Notes: generated from the letters alone by a model not told the origin. A DNA stretch of 64,000 nt from Halomonas elongata (GCF_029081005.1 NZ_JAJQTQ010000001.1:62001-126000); one strand, 5' to 3'; shown: positions 1 to 8,502, counted from the stretch's first letter. A program made the numbers and translations.

Positions 1-1110
1 CTGGCGATCACCGAGGCGGCGGCCCCCCATGGACTCTACTACGCCCCCGACCCCTCGTCGCAGATCGCCTGCTCCATCGGCGGCAACGTGGCCGAGAACG
101 CCGGCGGCGTGCACTGCCTGAAATACGGCCTGACGGTACACAATGTGCTGGCCCTGGAGATCATCACCCTCGAGGGCGAGCGGATGCGACTCGGCGGTGA
201 GGCCCTGGACGCCCCGGGCTTCGATCTGCTCGCCCTGTTCAACGGCTCCGAAGGCATGCTCGGCGTGGTGACCGAGGTCACCGTCAAGCTGCTGCCGAGC
301 CCGGAGACCGCCAAGGTGCTGATGGCCAGTTTCGACGACGTCGGCAAGGCCGGCCAGGCGGTAGGCGACATCATCGCCGCCGGCATCGTCCCCGGCGGCC
401 TGGAGATGATGGACAACCTGGCGATCCGCGCCGCCGAAGACTTCATCCACGCCGGCTATCCGGTGGACGCGGAGGCGATCCTGCTCTGCGAGCTGGACGG
501 CGTGGAGGCCGACGTGGACGACGACTGCGACACGGTACGCGGCGTGCTCGAGAACGCCGGCGCCACCGATATCCGGCTCGCCCGGGACGAGGCCGAGCGC
601 ACGCGCTTCTGGTCCGGACGCAAGAACGCCTTCCCGGCGGTGGGCCGCATCTCGCCGGACTATTACTGCATGGACGGCACCATTCCACGACGCGCCCTGC
701 CCGAGGTCCTCGGCACCATCGCCTCGCTCTCGGCCGAATATGGCCTGCGGGTCGCCAATGTCTTCCACGCCGGCGACGGCAACATGCACCCGCTGATCCT
801 GTTCGATGCCAATCGCGAAGGCGAACTCGAACGTGCCGAGGCGCTTGGGGGACGCATCCTGGAAGCCTGCGTGGCAGCCGGCGGTTCGATCACCGGCGAG
901 CATGGCGTGGGGCGCGAGAAGATCAACCAGATGTGCGTCCAGTTTCCCACCGGCGAGCTGACCACCTTCCACGCCGTGAAGGCCGCCTTCGATCCGGTGG
1001 GCCTGCTCAACCCGGGCAAGAACATTCCCACCCTGGCCCGCTGCGCCGAGTTCGGTGCCATGCACGTGCATCACGGCGAGCTGCCGCACCCCGAACTGCC
1101 CCGTTTCTGA
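1..1110 (+). CDS. glcD: Glycolate oxidase FAD-linked subunit GlcD (5' end outside window)
   Basis: Partial gene: the frame is open from base 1 and gives 369 residues; about 130 N-terminal residues of a usual ~499 lie upstream. GlcD is the FAD-linked catalytic subunit of the membrane-associated glycolate oxidase, which makes glyoxylate and passes electrons on through the iron-sulfur subunit GlcF. Seen: the PCMH-type FAD-binding motif IACSIGGNVAENAGG near the left edge, and FAD-oxidase C-terminal motifs HAGDGNMHP and ITGEHGVGREK. The stop overlaps the start of a strong ribosome site (GAGGAGGT) for glcE, so glcDEFG look like one operon. D-lactate dehydrogenases share the fold, but the glcE and glcF neighbours decide the name. 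Confidence 0.95.
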   Translation: MAITEAAAPHGLYYAPDPSSQIACSIGGNVAENAGGVHCLKYGLTVHNVLALEIITLEGERMRLGGEALDAPGFDLLALFNGSEGMLGVVTEVTVKLLPSPETAKVLMASFDDVGKAGQAVGDIIAAGIVPGGLEMMDNLAIRAAEDFIHAGYPVDAEAILLCELDGVEADVDDDCDTVRGVLENAGATDIRLARDEAERTRFWSGRKNAFPAVGRISPDYYCMDGTIPRRALPEVLGTIASLSAEYGLRVANVFHAGDGNMHPLILFDANREGELERAEALGGRILEACVAAGGSITGEHGVGREKINQMCVQFPTGELTTFHAVKAAFDPVGLLNPGKNIPTLARCAEFGAMHVHHGELPHPELPRF

Positions 1111-1119
1111 GGAGGTATC

Positions 1120-2214
1120 ATGGCGTCACATCAAGGCTCCCTCCCGGATCGGGACATCAGCGAGGCGCTCGGCGAGCGCATCCGCCGTGCCGATGCCGAG
1201 GGCACGCCACTGCGCATCGTCGGTGGCGACACCAAGGCCTTCCTCGGCAACACCGTCGACAGCAAGCCACTCTCCACCCGCGAGCACCGCGGCATCACTC
1301 GCTATGATCCGGTGGAATTGATCGTCTCGGTACGCGCCGGCACGCCCCTGGCCGAGCTGGAGGCCCGCCTCGACGAGCAGGGCCAGCGTCTCCCCTTCGA
1401 GCCGCCCCACTTCGGCGACGCCGCTACCGTCGGCGGCATGGTCGCCACCGGCCTCTCCGGGCCGCGACGTCCCTGGGCCGGCGCCGTACGCGATTTCGTG
1501 CTCGGCATTCGCCTGATCGACCGACACGGCGCCTCCCTGCGCTTCGGCGGCGAAGTCATGAAAAACGTGGCCGGTTACGACCTGTCGCGGTTGATGGTCG
1601 GCGCCCAGGGCTGCCTCGGCCTGCTCGCCGAAGTCTCGCTCAAGGTACTGCCAAAGCCCGCGGCGCAGCACAGCCTGCGCCTCGAGATGCCCCTGGCCCA
1701 GGCGCGTCGCCACCTCATCGAATGGGGCCGGCAACCGCTGCCGATCACCGCCGCCGCCTGGTTGGACGGCGCCCTCCATCTACGCCTGGAAGGTGGCCCC
1801 GGTTCGGTCGACGCCACGGGTCGACACCTCGGCGGCGAGTCGCTGGACGCGACTTTCTGGTCGGCCCTGCGGGAACAGCACCTGACCTTCTTCACCCGGG
1901 AGGACGACTCGCGACCGCTGTGGCGACTCTCGCTTCCTCAGCAGGCGCCCGCGCCCGAGCTGGAGGACGTCGACGAGACCACCATGCTTCACGACTGGGC
2001 GGGCGCCCAGCGCTGGCTGCGCTGCGCCGCCCCCGAAGAGACGGTGCATGACGAGGCGATTCGCCTGGGGGGCCACGCCACGCACTGGAGATCCGGCACC
2101 GGTAGCCCCTTCACGCCACTGCCGCCGGTGCTCGCCAAGTATCACCGCCGGCTCAAGGCCGAGCTCGATCCCAACGGCATCTTCAATCCCGGGCGACTTT
2201 ACGCGGAGCTTTGA
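1120..2214 (+). CDS. glcE: Glycolate oxidase FAD-binding subunit GlcE
   Basis: 364 residues, close to the usual ~350 for GlcE, the second flavin-binding subunit of glycolate oxidase. The N-terminal half is a PCMH-type FAD domain with THDHRG-like sequence (REHRGITRYDP), FGDAATVGGMVATGLSGP and a GYDLSRLMVGAQGCLG motif; the C-terminus carries NPNGIFNPGRLY-like residues typical of the family. The ATG at 1120 is preceded by GAGGAGGT seven bases upstream, the best ribosome site in the operon. Its stop is one base before the glcF ATG, so translation is probably coupled. Confidence 0.95.
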   Translation: MASHQGSLPDRDISEALGERIRRADAEGTPLRIVGGDTKAFLGNTVDSKPLSTREHRGITRYDPVELIVSVRAGTPLAELEARLDEQGQRLPFEPPHFGDAATVGGMVATGLSGPRRPWAGAVRDFVLGIRLIDRHGASLRFGGEVMKNVAGYDLSRLMVGAQGCLGLLAEVSLKVLPKPAAQHSLRLEMPLAQARRHLIEWGRQPLPITAAAWLDGALHLRLEGGPGSVDATGRHLGGESLDATFWSALREQHLTFFTREDDSRPLWRLSLPQQAPAPELEDVDETTMLHDWAGAQRWLRCAAPEETVHDEAIRLGGHATHWRSGTGSPFTPLPPVLAKYHRRLKAELDPNGIFNPGRLYAEL

Positions 2215-2215
2215 C

Positions 2216-3568
2216 ATGCAGACCCATTTCACCGAGCGAGACCTGGAACAGCCGCACCTCCGCGAGGCGGAGCGGGTCCTGCGCACCTGCGTGCACTGCG
2301 GCTTCTGCAACGCCACCTGCCCCACCTACCAGTTGCTGGGCGACGAGCGCGATGGCCCGCGGGGCCGCATCTATCTGATGAAGACGCTGCTGGAGAGTCG
2401 CGACGACGATAACCAGGCCACCGAGGAGACACGGCTGCACCTGGATCGCTGCCTCAGTTGCCGCAACTGCGAGACCACCTGCCCTTCCGGCGTGGAATAT
2501 CACAAGCTGCTCGACATCGGTCGCGCCGAAATCGAACGCCGCGTGCCGCGCAAGGCTCCCGAACGGGCCTTCCGCTTCGCCCTGCGCAAGGCCCTGGTGG
2601 AGCCCGGACGCTTCAAGGCCCTGCTCAAGCTCGGCCTGACCTTTCGCCCCCTGGTGCCCGGCCCGATCAAGGCCAAGCTGCCGCCTGAGCCGGTGAATGC
2701 CGGTGTCCGTCCCGAGGGACGGGACCATGAGCGCCAGATGTTGATCCTCGAAGGGTGCGTCCAGCCCAGCCTGTCGCCCAACACCAATGCCGCCACCGCC
2801 CGCGTGCTGGACCGGCTCGGCATCGGCCTGACCCCGGCCCCCGAGGCCGGCTGCTGCGGTGCCGTCGACTTCCACCTCGATGCCCAGGAAGCCGGTCGCG
2901 ACCGGGCGCGGGCCAATATCGACGCCTGGTGGCCATATCTCGAGAAAGAGCTTGAGAAAGAGGGCGAGGCCGGCTGCGAGGCCATCGTCCAGACCGCCAG
3001 CGGCTGCGGCGCCTTCGTCAAGGAATATGGCGACATCCTCGCCGACGACCCGGCCTATGCCGACAAGGCCGCCCATGTCAGCGCCCTGGCCAAGGACCTG
3101 GTGGAGGTCATGGAGGGTGAATCGCTCGACGGCCTGGCCCTGGAGAACGGCAAGCGCCTCGCCTTTCACTGCCCCTGTACCCTCCAGCATGCCCAGCGAC
3201 TCGGTGGCCACGCCGAGGGCCTGCTCAAGCGCCTCGGTTTCCAGCTGACCCAGGTACGCGACGCCCACCTCTGCTGCGGCTCGGCGGGCACCTATTCCAT
3301 CACCCAGCCGGCGCTTGCCACCCAACTGCGCGACAACAAGCTCGACGCCCTGGAGGAAGGCCGACCGGACGTCATCGCCACCGCGAACATCGGGTGCCAG
3401 AGCCACCTCGCCGGCGCCGATCGCACGCCGGTACGCCACTGGATCGAACTCGTCGACGACGCATTAACCCCAGCGACGAGCTGCGGGCCACGAGCAGCCC
3501 GTAGTTCGAAGCTCGAAGCTCGAAGCTCGAAGCTCGAAGCCACTACAACCACAAGGAGTCATCCATGA
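2216..3568 (+). CDS. glcF: Glycolate oxidase iron-sulfur subunit GlcF with repeat-encoded C-terminal tail
   Basis: 450 residues from the ATG at 2216 (one base after the glcE stop). The family is usually about 407 residues. It carries electrons from the GlcDE flavins to the quinone pool. Seen: two 4Fe-4S clusters, C25-x2-C-x2-C-x3-C35 and C79-x2-C-x2-C-x3-C89, and two CCG domains (GCCGAVDFH, LCCGSAGTY). Recognisable homology ends near HWIELVDDAL, about residue 416. The remaining ~33 residues are encoded by a heptanucleotide repeat tract giving the reiterated peptide SSKLEAR. The stop TGA overlaps the glcG start (ATGA at 3565). Because seven is not a multiple of three, any change in repeat number would alter this tail and its coupling to glcG. 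An upstream in-frame ATG at 2048 lies inside glcE and is not the start. Confidence 0.93.
   Translation: MQTHFTERDLEQPHLREAERVLRTCVHCGFCNATCPTYQLLGDERDGPRGRIYLMKTLLESRDDDNQATEETRLHLDRCLSCRNCETTCPSGVEYHKLLDIGRAEIERRVPRKAPERAFRFALRKALVEPGRFKALLKLGLTFRPLVPGPIKAKLPPEPVNAGVRPEGRDHERQMLILEGCVQPSLSPNTNAATARVLDRLGIGLTPAPEAGCCGAVDFHLDAQEAGRDRARANIDAWWPYLEKELEKEGEAGCEAIVQTASGCGAFVKEYGDILADDPAYADKAAHVSALAKDLVEVMEGESLDGLALENGKRLAFHCPCTLQHAQRLGGHAEGLLKRLGFQLTQVRDAHLCCGSAGTYSITQPALATQLRDNKLDALEEGRPDVIATANIGCQSHLAGADRTPVRHWIELVDDALTPATSCGPRAARSSKLEARSSKLEATTTTRSHP
3475..3540 (+). repeat. Heptanucleotide repeat element, locus 1 (glcF 3' end)
   Basis: Two tracts with a seven-base period in opposite sense. 3475-3495 holds three units of the form xxCGAGC (GACGAGC, TGCGGGC, CACGAGC). 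3504-3538 holds GTTCGAA followed by four perfect GCTCGAA units. CGAG in the first tract is the complement of CTCG in the second, so the element can fold on itself. The same architecture recurs at 43623-43815 and 45268-45355. Here it lies within the last codons of glcF, and no stop codon intervenes before glcG. Confidence 0.9.
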
Positions 3569-3966
3569 AGACCAAAGCCATTCTCGGCCTCGCCGAGGTC
3601 AACGCCGTTCTCGACGCCGCTCAGCGCGAGGCCGAAGCCAACCAGTGGACCATCACCGTGGCCGTGACCGACGACAGCGGCGAATTGCTCGGCCTGCGCC
3701 GGCTCGACGGTGCCGCACCGATGACGGCCATGATCAGCGCGCAAAAGGCGCGCACCGCCGCCCTCAGCCACAAGGAAACCCAGGTCTTCGAGAACATGAT
3801 CAACGAGGGGCGAACCGCCTTTCTTTCCGCGCCGCTGGAGGGGTTGCTCGAAGGCGGCGTTCCGGTGGTCGTCGACGGTCGAGTGATCGGGGCGGTCGGC
3901 GTTTCCGGCGTCAAGGCCGACCAGGATGCCCAGGTGGCGAAATCCGGCATTGCCGCCATGCGGTGA
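3565..3966 (+). CDS. glcG: GlcG/HbpS family protein of the glycolate operon
   Basis: 133 residues, the normal length for the GlcG/HbpS (DUF336) fold, a small heme- or cofactor-binding protein commonly encoded with glycolate oxidase. Its exact role in the pathway is not settled. Seen: start ATG at 3565 with AAGGAG eight bases upstream; MTAMISAQKARTAALS and a C-terminal glycine-rich segment with GGVPVVVDGRVIGAVGVSG, the family signature. The ATG overlaps the glcF stop. It is the last gene of the glcDEFG run. Confidence 0.9.
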   Translation: MKTKAILGLAEVNAVLDAAQREAEANQWTITVAVTDDSGELLGLRRLDGAAPMTAMISAQKARTAALSHKETQVFENMINEGRTAFLSAPLEGLLEGGVPVVVDGRVIGAVGVSGVKADQDAQVAKSGIAAMR

Positions 3967-4039
3967 GTCGCTGGTCGACGCTCAAGCGAATCGTTAAGCT
4001 GGCAGGATAGACAGCAGCGATGACGCTCGGAGGACAGAC

Positions 4040-4306
4040 ATGGCCGGCGGCTGGTCGAAGGATGGCGATGTACAGCAGCAGATCGACGACAGTGTGCGCG
4101 ACGAGCTCGAGCGCGCCAGACGTGCACTCCCGCAGGGAGACAGTGCGCATTTCTGCCATGAGTGCGACGAGCCGATTCCTCGCGCGCGTCGGGAAGCGAT
4201 TCCCGGCGTGCGCCTGTGCATCGACTGCCAGGCCGAACGCGACAGGAAGGGAGGCCCCGCCGGCGGCTTCAACCGACGGGGCAGCAAGGACAGCCAGCTG
4301 CGGTGA
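4040..4306 (+). CDS. DksA/TraR-type C4 zinc-finger protein (YbiI-like)
   Basis: 88 residues. Small DksA/TraR-family protein with one zinc finger: CHEC at about residue 39 and CIDC about 20 residues later. The family binds RNA polymerase near the secondary channel in the better-studied members, but the role of YbiI itself is unclear. The sequence follows E. coli YbiI closely at both ends, including PIPRARREAIPGVRLCI and the terminal GSKDSQLR, so it is complete. Start ATG follows GGAGGACAGAC. The stop codon lies within about ten bases of the predicted right end of the TnpB element, which therefore did not truncate it. Confidence 0.9.
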   Translation: MAGGWSKDGDVQQQIDDSVRDELERARRALPQGDSAHFCHECDEPIPRARREAIPGVRLCIDCQAERDRKGGPAGGFNRRGSKDSQLR

Positions 4307-4307
4307 C

Positions 4308-4450
4308 TGCTCCCCGCCCTAAGCGCTGACGCGCTACGGGCGAGGCTTCCCACTTCTCAGGCAGCAGCCGGCGATATGCCGGACTTACGCAAGCCTCCAT
4401 GGGCAGAGACGGACAGCCCTTCCGCCTTCAACTTCACGATGCCTTGATGC
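4308..4450 (-). ncRNA. Candidate omega RNA at the 3' end of tnpB
   Basis: In characterised TnpB systems the guide scaffold RNA overlaps the 3' end of tnpB and ends at the element right end, with the guide read from flanking DNA. The corresponding place here is the last ~90 bases of tnpB plus the hairpin at 4313-4345. That hairpin has an inner stem AGCGC-TGAC-GCGCT and an outer stem CGCCC/GGGCG. The guide would be read from below about 4312, in the end of the YbiI-like gene. The position is inferred from the family; only the hairpin is directly visible. Confidence 0.4.
4313..4345 (-). repeat. Right-end subterminal hairpin of the TnpB element
   Basis: An imperfect palindrome 11 bases past the tnpB stop. 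The inner five-pair stem is AGCGC (4322-4326)/GCGCT (4331-4335) with loop TGAC. A two-base internal loop separates it from the outer stem CGCCC/GGGCG, which is extended by CC/GG across a bulged A. The arm layout matches the left-end hairpin at 5625-5645. Confidence 0.7.
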
Positions 4451-5532
4451 TTGATGTTCAACGCTGCGTTGATGTCCCGGTCGTGCTGTGTGTGGCAGGC
4501 GGGGCACTCCCACGACCGGACGTTCAACGGCATGGCGTCCATCTTGTGCTGGCAGACATGGCAGGTCCTGGAGCTGGCAAACCACGGGTCGATCTTGACC
4601 AGATGCTTGCCCTGCTCCCTGGTCTTGTCGTCCAGCTTGGCAGTCAAGGCATGCCATGACGCATCGCCGATGTGCTTGGCGAGCTTGGCGTTCTTCATCA
4701 TGTTGCGGACCTTCAGCGTCTCAACGATCACCGCTTGGTTATCGTCAACGATCTGTCGAGAGAGTTTGTGCTGAAAGTCGTTGCGGGCATTGGCGACCCG
4801 CTCATGCGCCTTGGCGACGAGTAACCGTGCCTTGGCGCGGCGTCGGCTGCCCTTCTTCGTGCGTGACAGCGCCTGCTGTTTGCGCTTGAGGTTCTTCTGC
4901 GCCTGCTTGAGGAATCGCGGATTGGCGATCTTGCGCCCGCTGGAGTCAATGGCCAGATGCGACAACCCCATGTCGAGGCCGACGACACTGGCAGCGTCAA
5001 CGTCCATCAGCGGTTCTGGGGCGACGTGAGCTGTTTCAAAGAGCAGCGAGGCGTAGTGCTTGCCGGTGACCGTTCGGGTCAGGGTGATGCTTTTCAGTCT
5101 GCCTTCGACCTGGCGATGCATCCTGGCCTTGATCGGCCCGAGCTTGGGCACCTTGATCCAGCTATCGCCGGCATTGACGCCGACGCAGTGATAGCTGGAC
5201 TGCTGGCCCCGCTTACTCTTGAAGCGCGGATAGCCGGCCTTCTGCTTGGGGTCGAAGAAGCGCTGGAAGGCTTGGTCGAGATTGATGCACGACTGCTGGA
5301 GAGCCATGGAATCCGCTTCTTTCAGCCAGCCATACTTGCGGGACTTCTTGGCCACCGGCAGCAGTTTCTTGATGTCGTGTTTGGCGCTCAACGACTGGCC
5401 ATGGCGCTTGTAGCGATGAGACATGATGCGAAGGCCGGTGTTGTAGCAGAAACGCACCGCGCCGAACTGGCGGTTCAGAAACGCCACCTGCTCGACCGTG
5501 GGGTAGATACGTATCTTGGTGGCCTTCAGCAT
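4357..5532 (-). CDS. tnpB: TnpB, RNA-guided nuclease of IS200/IS605 family
   Basis: 391 residues, full length for TnpB. Family members are RNA-guided DNA nucleases of transposons and the relatives from which Cas12 arose. Seen: N-terminal MLKATKIRIYP wedge/REC start; an intact split RuvC site with D187 (GLDMGLSHLA), E271 (VIVETLKVRNMM) and D353 (HDRDINAALNI); and a zinc finger with C324, C327, C343 and C346. All catalytic residues are present, so it could be active. Start ATG at 5532. No accompanying tnpA exists in the window. Flanking hairpins suggest a complete non-autonomous element. Confidence 0.95.
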   Translation of the reverse strand: MLKATKIRIYPTVEQVAFLNRQFGAVRFCYNTGLRIMSHRYKRHGQSLSAKHDIKKLLPVAKKSRKYGWLKEADSMALQQSCINLDQAFQRFFDPKQKAGYPRFKSKRGQQSSYHCVGVNAGDSWIKVPKLGPIKARMHRQVEGRLKSITLTRTVTGKHYASLLFETAHVAPEPLMDVDAASVVGLDMGLSHLAIDSSGRKIANPRFLKQAQKNLKRKQQALSRTKKGSRRRAKARLLVAKAHERVANARNDFQHKLSRQIVDDNQAVIVETLKVRNMMKNAKLAKHIGDASWHALTAKLDDKTREQGKHLVKIDPWFASSRTCHVCQHKMDAMPLNVRSWECPACHTQHDRDINAALNIKHQGIVKLKAEGLSVSAHGGLRKSGISPAAA

Positions 5533-5596
5533 GGAACGTCATCAACAACTGGATGTATGTTCAGCGTATACCGCCGTGCCCAATGCCGCAAACCCA

Positions 5597-5645
5597 GCAG
5601 TGCTACCGCACTGCCCGCTTGTATCCCCGCCCGAGTAGGCGAGGG
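5597..5645 (-). repeat. Left-end hairpins of the TnpB element
   Basis: Two hairpins upstream of tnpB. GCAGTGC (5597-5603)/GCACTGC (5608-5614) is a perfect seven-pair stem with loop TACC. CCCCGCC (5625-5631) pairs with GGCGAGGG (5638-5645) across one bulged A, with a six-base loop. Subterminal hairpins near the left end are a family trait of IS200/IS605 elements; assignment to the left end is inferred from position. Confidence 0.6.
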
Positions 5646-5703
5646 TTCACGCGGATTTTACTGAGAGGCTCGCTTCCCCCGCCAAGCGTTATCCGGACCA
5701 GGG

Positions 5704-6600
5704 TCATCTGTGCGCTATCACCCAGTCGAGAAAGGCCCGCTTGGCCGGGGCCCCATCACTCGGGTCGACATCGATGAGCCCATAACCACTGGAGGTCGCC
5801 ACCCTGAGGTGCTCCAGCCCCACCAGCATGTCGCGTTCAATCAGATCATCCACCAGACCCTGCCAGCCCAGTCCCACGCCCTGACCGGCAATCGCCGCCT
5901 GAATCAACAACGTATAGTTGTTGAAGACCAATTCCGATGGTTCCCCATACGTCATGCCGGCCAGGCGGTCGAAATAGCCCGACCAATCCAGCCAGCCCTG
6001 GCCTTGATCGGCCGTCAACATCAACAAGGGCAACTCGGCGAGTCTCGCCGAATCCTCGATGGCCCCATGCGTGTCGAGAAATCCCGGGCTACAGACCGGA
6101 AAGACGTCTTCATGAAACAGGCGAGGCCTGGTTTCCAGCGTCCGGGCATCACAGAACGCGATCGCCACATCGACCTCCTGTCCATGCCAGTCCACCTCCC
6201 CATGGTTGGTCATGATGCGCACGTCGATATGCGGATGATCACGTCGAAACGTCGGCAAACGCGGCATCAGCCAATACGACGCCAGGGAAAAGTCGGTCAG
6301 GATATTCAATCGGGGATTGCGGTGTCGCTGCTGCAATTGCTCGATGGTCTTCTCCATGATCGAGAAGCCTTCCCGAACGCTGGCAGAGAGCAACTGGCCG
6401 GACTCGGTCAACCTCACGCCCCGATAGACGCGATCGAACAGACGCACGCCAAGTTCTTCCTCGAGGGCACGAACCTGCTGGCTGACGGCAGACTGCGTGG
6501 AACGCAACTCCTGGGCCGCGGCGGTGAAACTCAGATGTCGAGCCGCCGATGCGAAGACACGCAAACCGTTCGGCGACACTTTTCTGTCCATCAACGACAT
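5704..6600 (-). CDS. LysR-family regulator of choline-O-sulfate use
   Basis: 298 residues, a standard LysR regulator: winged-helix N-terminus (LRVFASAARHLSFTAAAQEL, TQSAVSQQVRALE) and an effector-binding domain. It is divergent from the choline-sulfatase gene, the arrangement of the family annotated as choline-sulfate-utilisation transcription factors, so choline-O-sulfate or choline is the likely effector. Start ATG at 6600 has AAGGT seven bases upstream. The shared 103-base promoter region contains an ATGAC (6616-6620)...GTCAT (6644-6648) inverted pair that could be its operator. The stop borders the TnpB element. Confidence 0.85.
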   Translation of the reverse strand: MSLMDRKVSPNGLRVFASAARHLSFTAAAQELRSTQSAVSQQVRALEEELGVRLFDRVYRGVRLTESGQLLSASVREGFSIMEKTIEQLQQRHRNPRLNILTDFSLASYWLMPRLPTFRRDHPHIDVRIMTNHGEVDWHGQEVDVAIAFCDARTLETRPRLFHEDVFPVCSPGFLDTHGAIEDSARLAELPLLMLTADQGQGWLDWSGYFDRLAGMTYGEPSELVFNNYTLLIQAAIAGQGVGLGWQGLVDDLIERDMLVGLEHLRVATSSGYGLIDVDPSDGAPAKRAFLDWVIAHR

Positions 6601-6703
6601 TAGCTTACCTTATGGATGACATAAAAAAAGACCGAGTTTACAGGTCATGAGATTAGTAAGGAGACTGACATAACACCAGCCAACCACTAACGGGAGCCCA
6701 ACA

Positions 6704-8236
6704 ATGACCGCTCGCCAGCCCAATATCCTGTTCCTGATGGCCGATCAGATCGCCGCCCCTTCGCTGCCCTTCTACGGCCATCCCGTCGTCCAGACCCCCA
6801 ACCTGTCGCGCCTGGCGAGCGAAGGCGTGGTCTTCGACTCGGCATACTGCAACAGCCCGTTATGTGCCCCCTCGCGTTTCGTTCTGATGGCGGGCCAGTT
6901 GCCGTCGCGTATCGGTGGCTACGACAATGCCGCCGACCTGCCGGCGGATACCCCGACCTTCGCCCACTACTTGCGCGATGCCGGTTATCTCACCGCCCTG
7001 TCCGGCAAGATGCACTTCTGTGGGCCGGACCAGTTGCATGGGTTCGAGGAGCGCCTGACCACCGATATCTATCCGGCCGACTACGGCTGGTACGTCGACT
7101 GGGAACATTTCGATGAGCGCCCCAGTTACTATCACAACATGTCCTCGGTCATTCAGGCGGGGCCCTGCGTGCGGTCCAATCAGCTCGACTTCGACGATGA
7201 AGTGACCTTTCGCGCCCAACGTTTTCTCTACGACTATGCCCGTAATGGGGAGACGCGTCCCTTCTGCCTGACGGTCTCGCTGACGCACCCGCACGACCCC
7301 TACACCATTCCGCGTGAATACTGGGATCGCTATGATCATGACGACATCGACATGCCGAGTGTTCCTTACTCGCGCGACCTGATGGACCCGCATTCCAGGC
7401 GGTTGCGCTATATCTATCAACTCGACGAGAACACGATCGACGACGCGCAGATTCGCAATGCGCGGCATGCCTATTACGGGGAAATCAGCTACGTCGATGA
7501 TCAACTGGGCAAGGTGCTCAAGGCACTCGAGGAAACCGGGCTGGACGAGGACACCATCATCGTCTTTTCCGGTGACCATGGCGACATGCTCGGTGAGCGT
7601 GGCCTCTGGTTCAAGATGAGCTGGTTCGAGCGCTCGGCGCGTGTCCCCATGCTCGTTCATGCCCCCGGCCGCTTTGCGCCTGGCAGGGTCAGCCAATCGG
7701 TCTCCACCGTCGACCTGTTGCCGACCTTCGCCGAATTGGCCAACGGCGGACAAGCTCCCGACTATGCGGTTCCCGTGGATGGCCGCAGCCTTCTCCCCCA
7801 CCTGACGGGCCAGGGCGGACACGACGAAGTGATCGGCGAATACTGTGGCGAAGGCGCCATCGCGCCGTTGCTGATGATTCGTCGCGGACGCTACAAGTTC
7901 GTCCATTCGACGCCGGACCCCGACCAGCTATTCGATCTCGAGGCCGATCCCCTGGAACTCACCAACCTGGCCGAACGGGACGACTACCAGGGCCTGCGCC
8001 AGGAATTTCGTGAGGAAGTGGCCCGGCGCTGGAACCTCGATGCGTTCTACGACCGGGTGATCGATAGCCAGCGTCGCCGCAAGATGATTGCTCGATCGCT
8101 CATGAAGGGGCAGGTCACGACCTGGGATCACCAGCCGCAATTCGATGCCAGTACGCAGTACATGCGCAACACCATCGACCTGGATGATCTCGAGGCACGC
8201 TCACGCTTTCCGACCCCTGCATCCGAGCCCGCATGA
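6704..8236 (+). CDS. betC: Choline-sulfatase BetC
   Basis: 510 residues, the normal length. It hydrolyses choline-O-sulfate to choline and sulfate, supplying choline for glycine betaine synthesis as well as sulfur and carbon. Seen: the sulfatase signature LCAPSR, with C54 as the residue converted to formylglycine; N-terminal metal ligands in PNILFLMADQ; and FSGDHGDMLGE in the C-terminal metal site. No signal peptide, so cytoplasmic. Start ATG at 6704 with GGGAG upstream. A LysR regulator is divergent and a BCCT transporter follows. The betIBA genes are not in this window. Confidence 0.95.
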   Translation: MTARQPNILFLMADQIAAPSLPFYGHPVVQTPNLSRLASEGVVFDSAYCNSPLCAPSRFVLMAGQLPSRIGGYDNAADLPADTPTFAHYLRDAGYLTALSGKMHFCGPDQLHGFEERLTTDIYPADYGWYVDWEHFDERPSYYHNMSSVIQAGPCVRSNQLDFDDEVTFRAQRFLYDYARNGETRPFCLTVSLTHPHDPYTIPREYWDRYDHDDIDMPSVPYSRDLMDPHSRRLRYIYQLDENTIDDAQIRNARHAYYGEISYVDDQLGKVLKALEETGLDEDTIIVFSGDHGDMLGERGLWFKMSWFERSARVPMLVHAPGRFAPGRVSQSVSTVDLLPTFAELANGGQAPDYAVPVDGRSLLPHLTGQGGHDEVIGEYCGEGAIAPLLMIRRGRYKFVHSTPDPDQLFDLEADPLELTNLAERDDYQGLRQEFREEVARRWNLDAFYDRVIDSQRRRKMIARSLMKGQVTTWDHQPQFDASTQYMRNTIDLDDLEARSRFPTPASEPA

Positions 8237-8315
8237 ACCTATCATCAACCCATCGACAACACCCCGGACCAGACGAGCCAGCATCGCTGGCCCCTTGAAG
8301 GCCGGCCAGGTGACA

Positions 8316-8337
8316 GCCGGGCCTGGAGGAGCCCGGC
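8316..8337 (+). terminator. Hairpin after betC
   Basis: A perfect seven-pair stem, GCCGGGC (8316-8322)/GCCCGGC (8331-8337), with an eight-base loop, about 80 bases after the betC stop. There is no T-run, so it may be a weak terminator or an mRNA-stabilising structure ahead of the transporter gene. The rest of the 266-base gap to the transporter shows nothing else clear. Confidence 0.35.
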
Positions 8338-8502
8338 AGTGGATGACATCAATGCCACCGATATCGTGATAACAATATGAGAGGCATTCAACATGACACG
8401 ACAACCGACAACAATACGTCACATCAATCCGACCATCTTCCAGGAAGCCGTTATCGGAACACCTGCGGGTGACTCTTCCTTTCACATCAGGAGGAGTCTC
8501 CC

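Larger units (their letters stand above)
4310..5690 (-). mobile_element. Solo TnpB (IS200/IS605-type) element with hairpin ends
   Basis: The element is inferred from a full tnpB gene flanked by similar subterminal hairpins. The right-end hairpin at 4313-4345 and the left-end hairpin at 5625-5645 share the arm layout CC-CGCC...GGCG-A-GG, each with a single bulged A. A second perfect left-end hairpin is at 5597-5614. No tnpA transposase is present, so movement would need one in trans. Exact tips cannot be fixed by eye. The element sits between the stop of the YbiI-like gene (4306) and the stop of a LysR gene (5704), so it disrupts neither. Confidence 0.65.

Noticed and set aside
3504..3540. CRISPR array or REP element reading of the GCTCGAA tract
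   Set aside because: Units are contiguous seven-mers without spacers, so not CRISPR; they do not have the ~30-base single palindrome of REP sequences.
4357..5532. Autonomous IS605 with tnpA
   Set aside because: No Y1 transposase ORF lies beside tnpB in either orientation; the spaces are too short.
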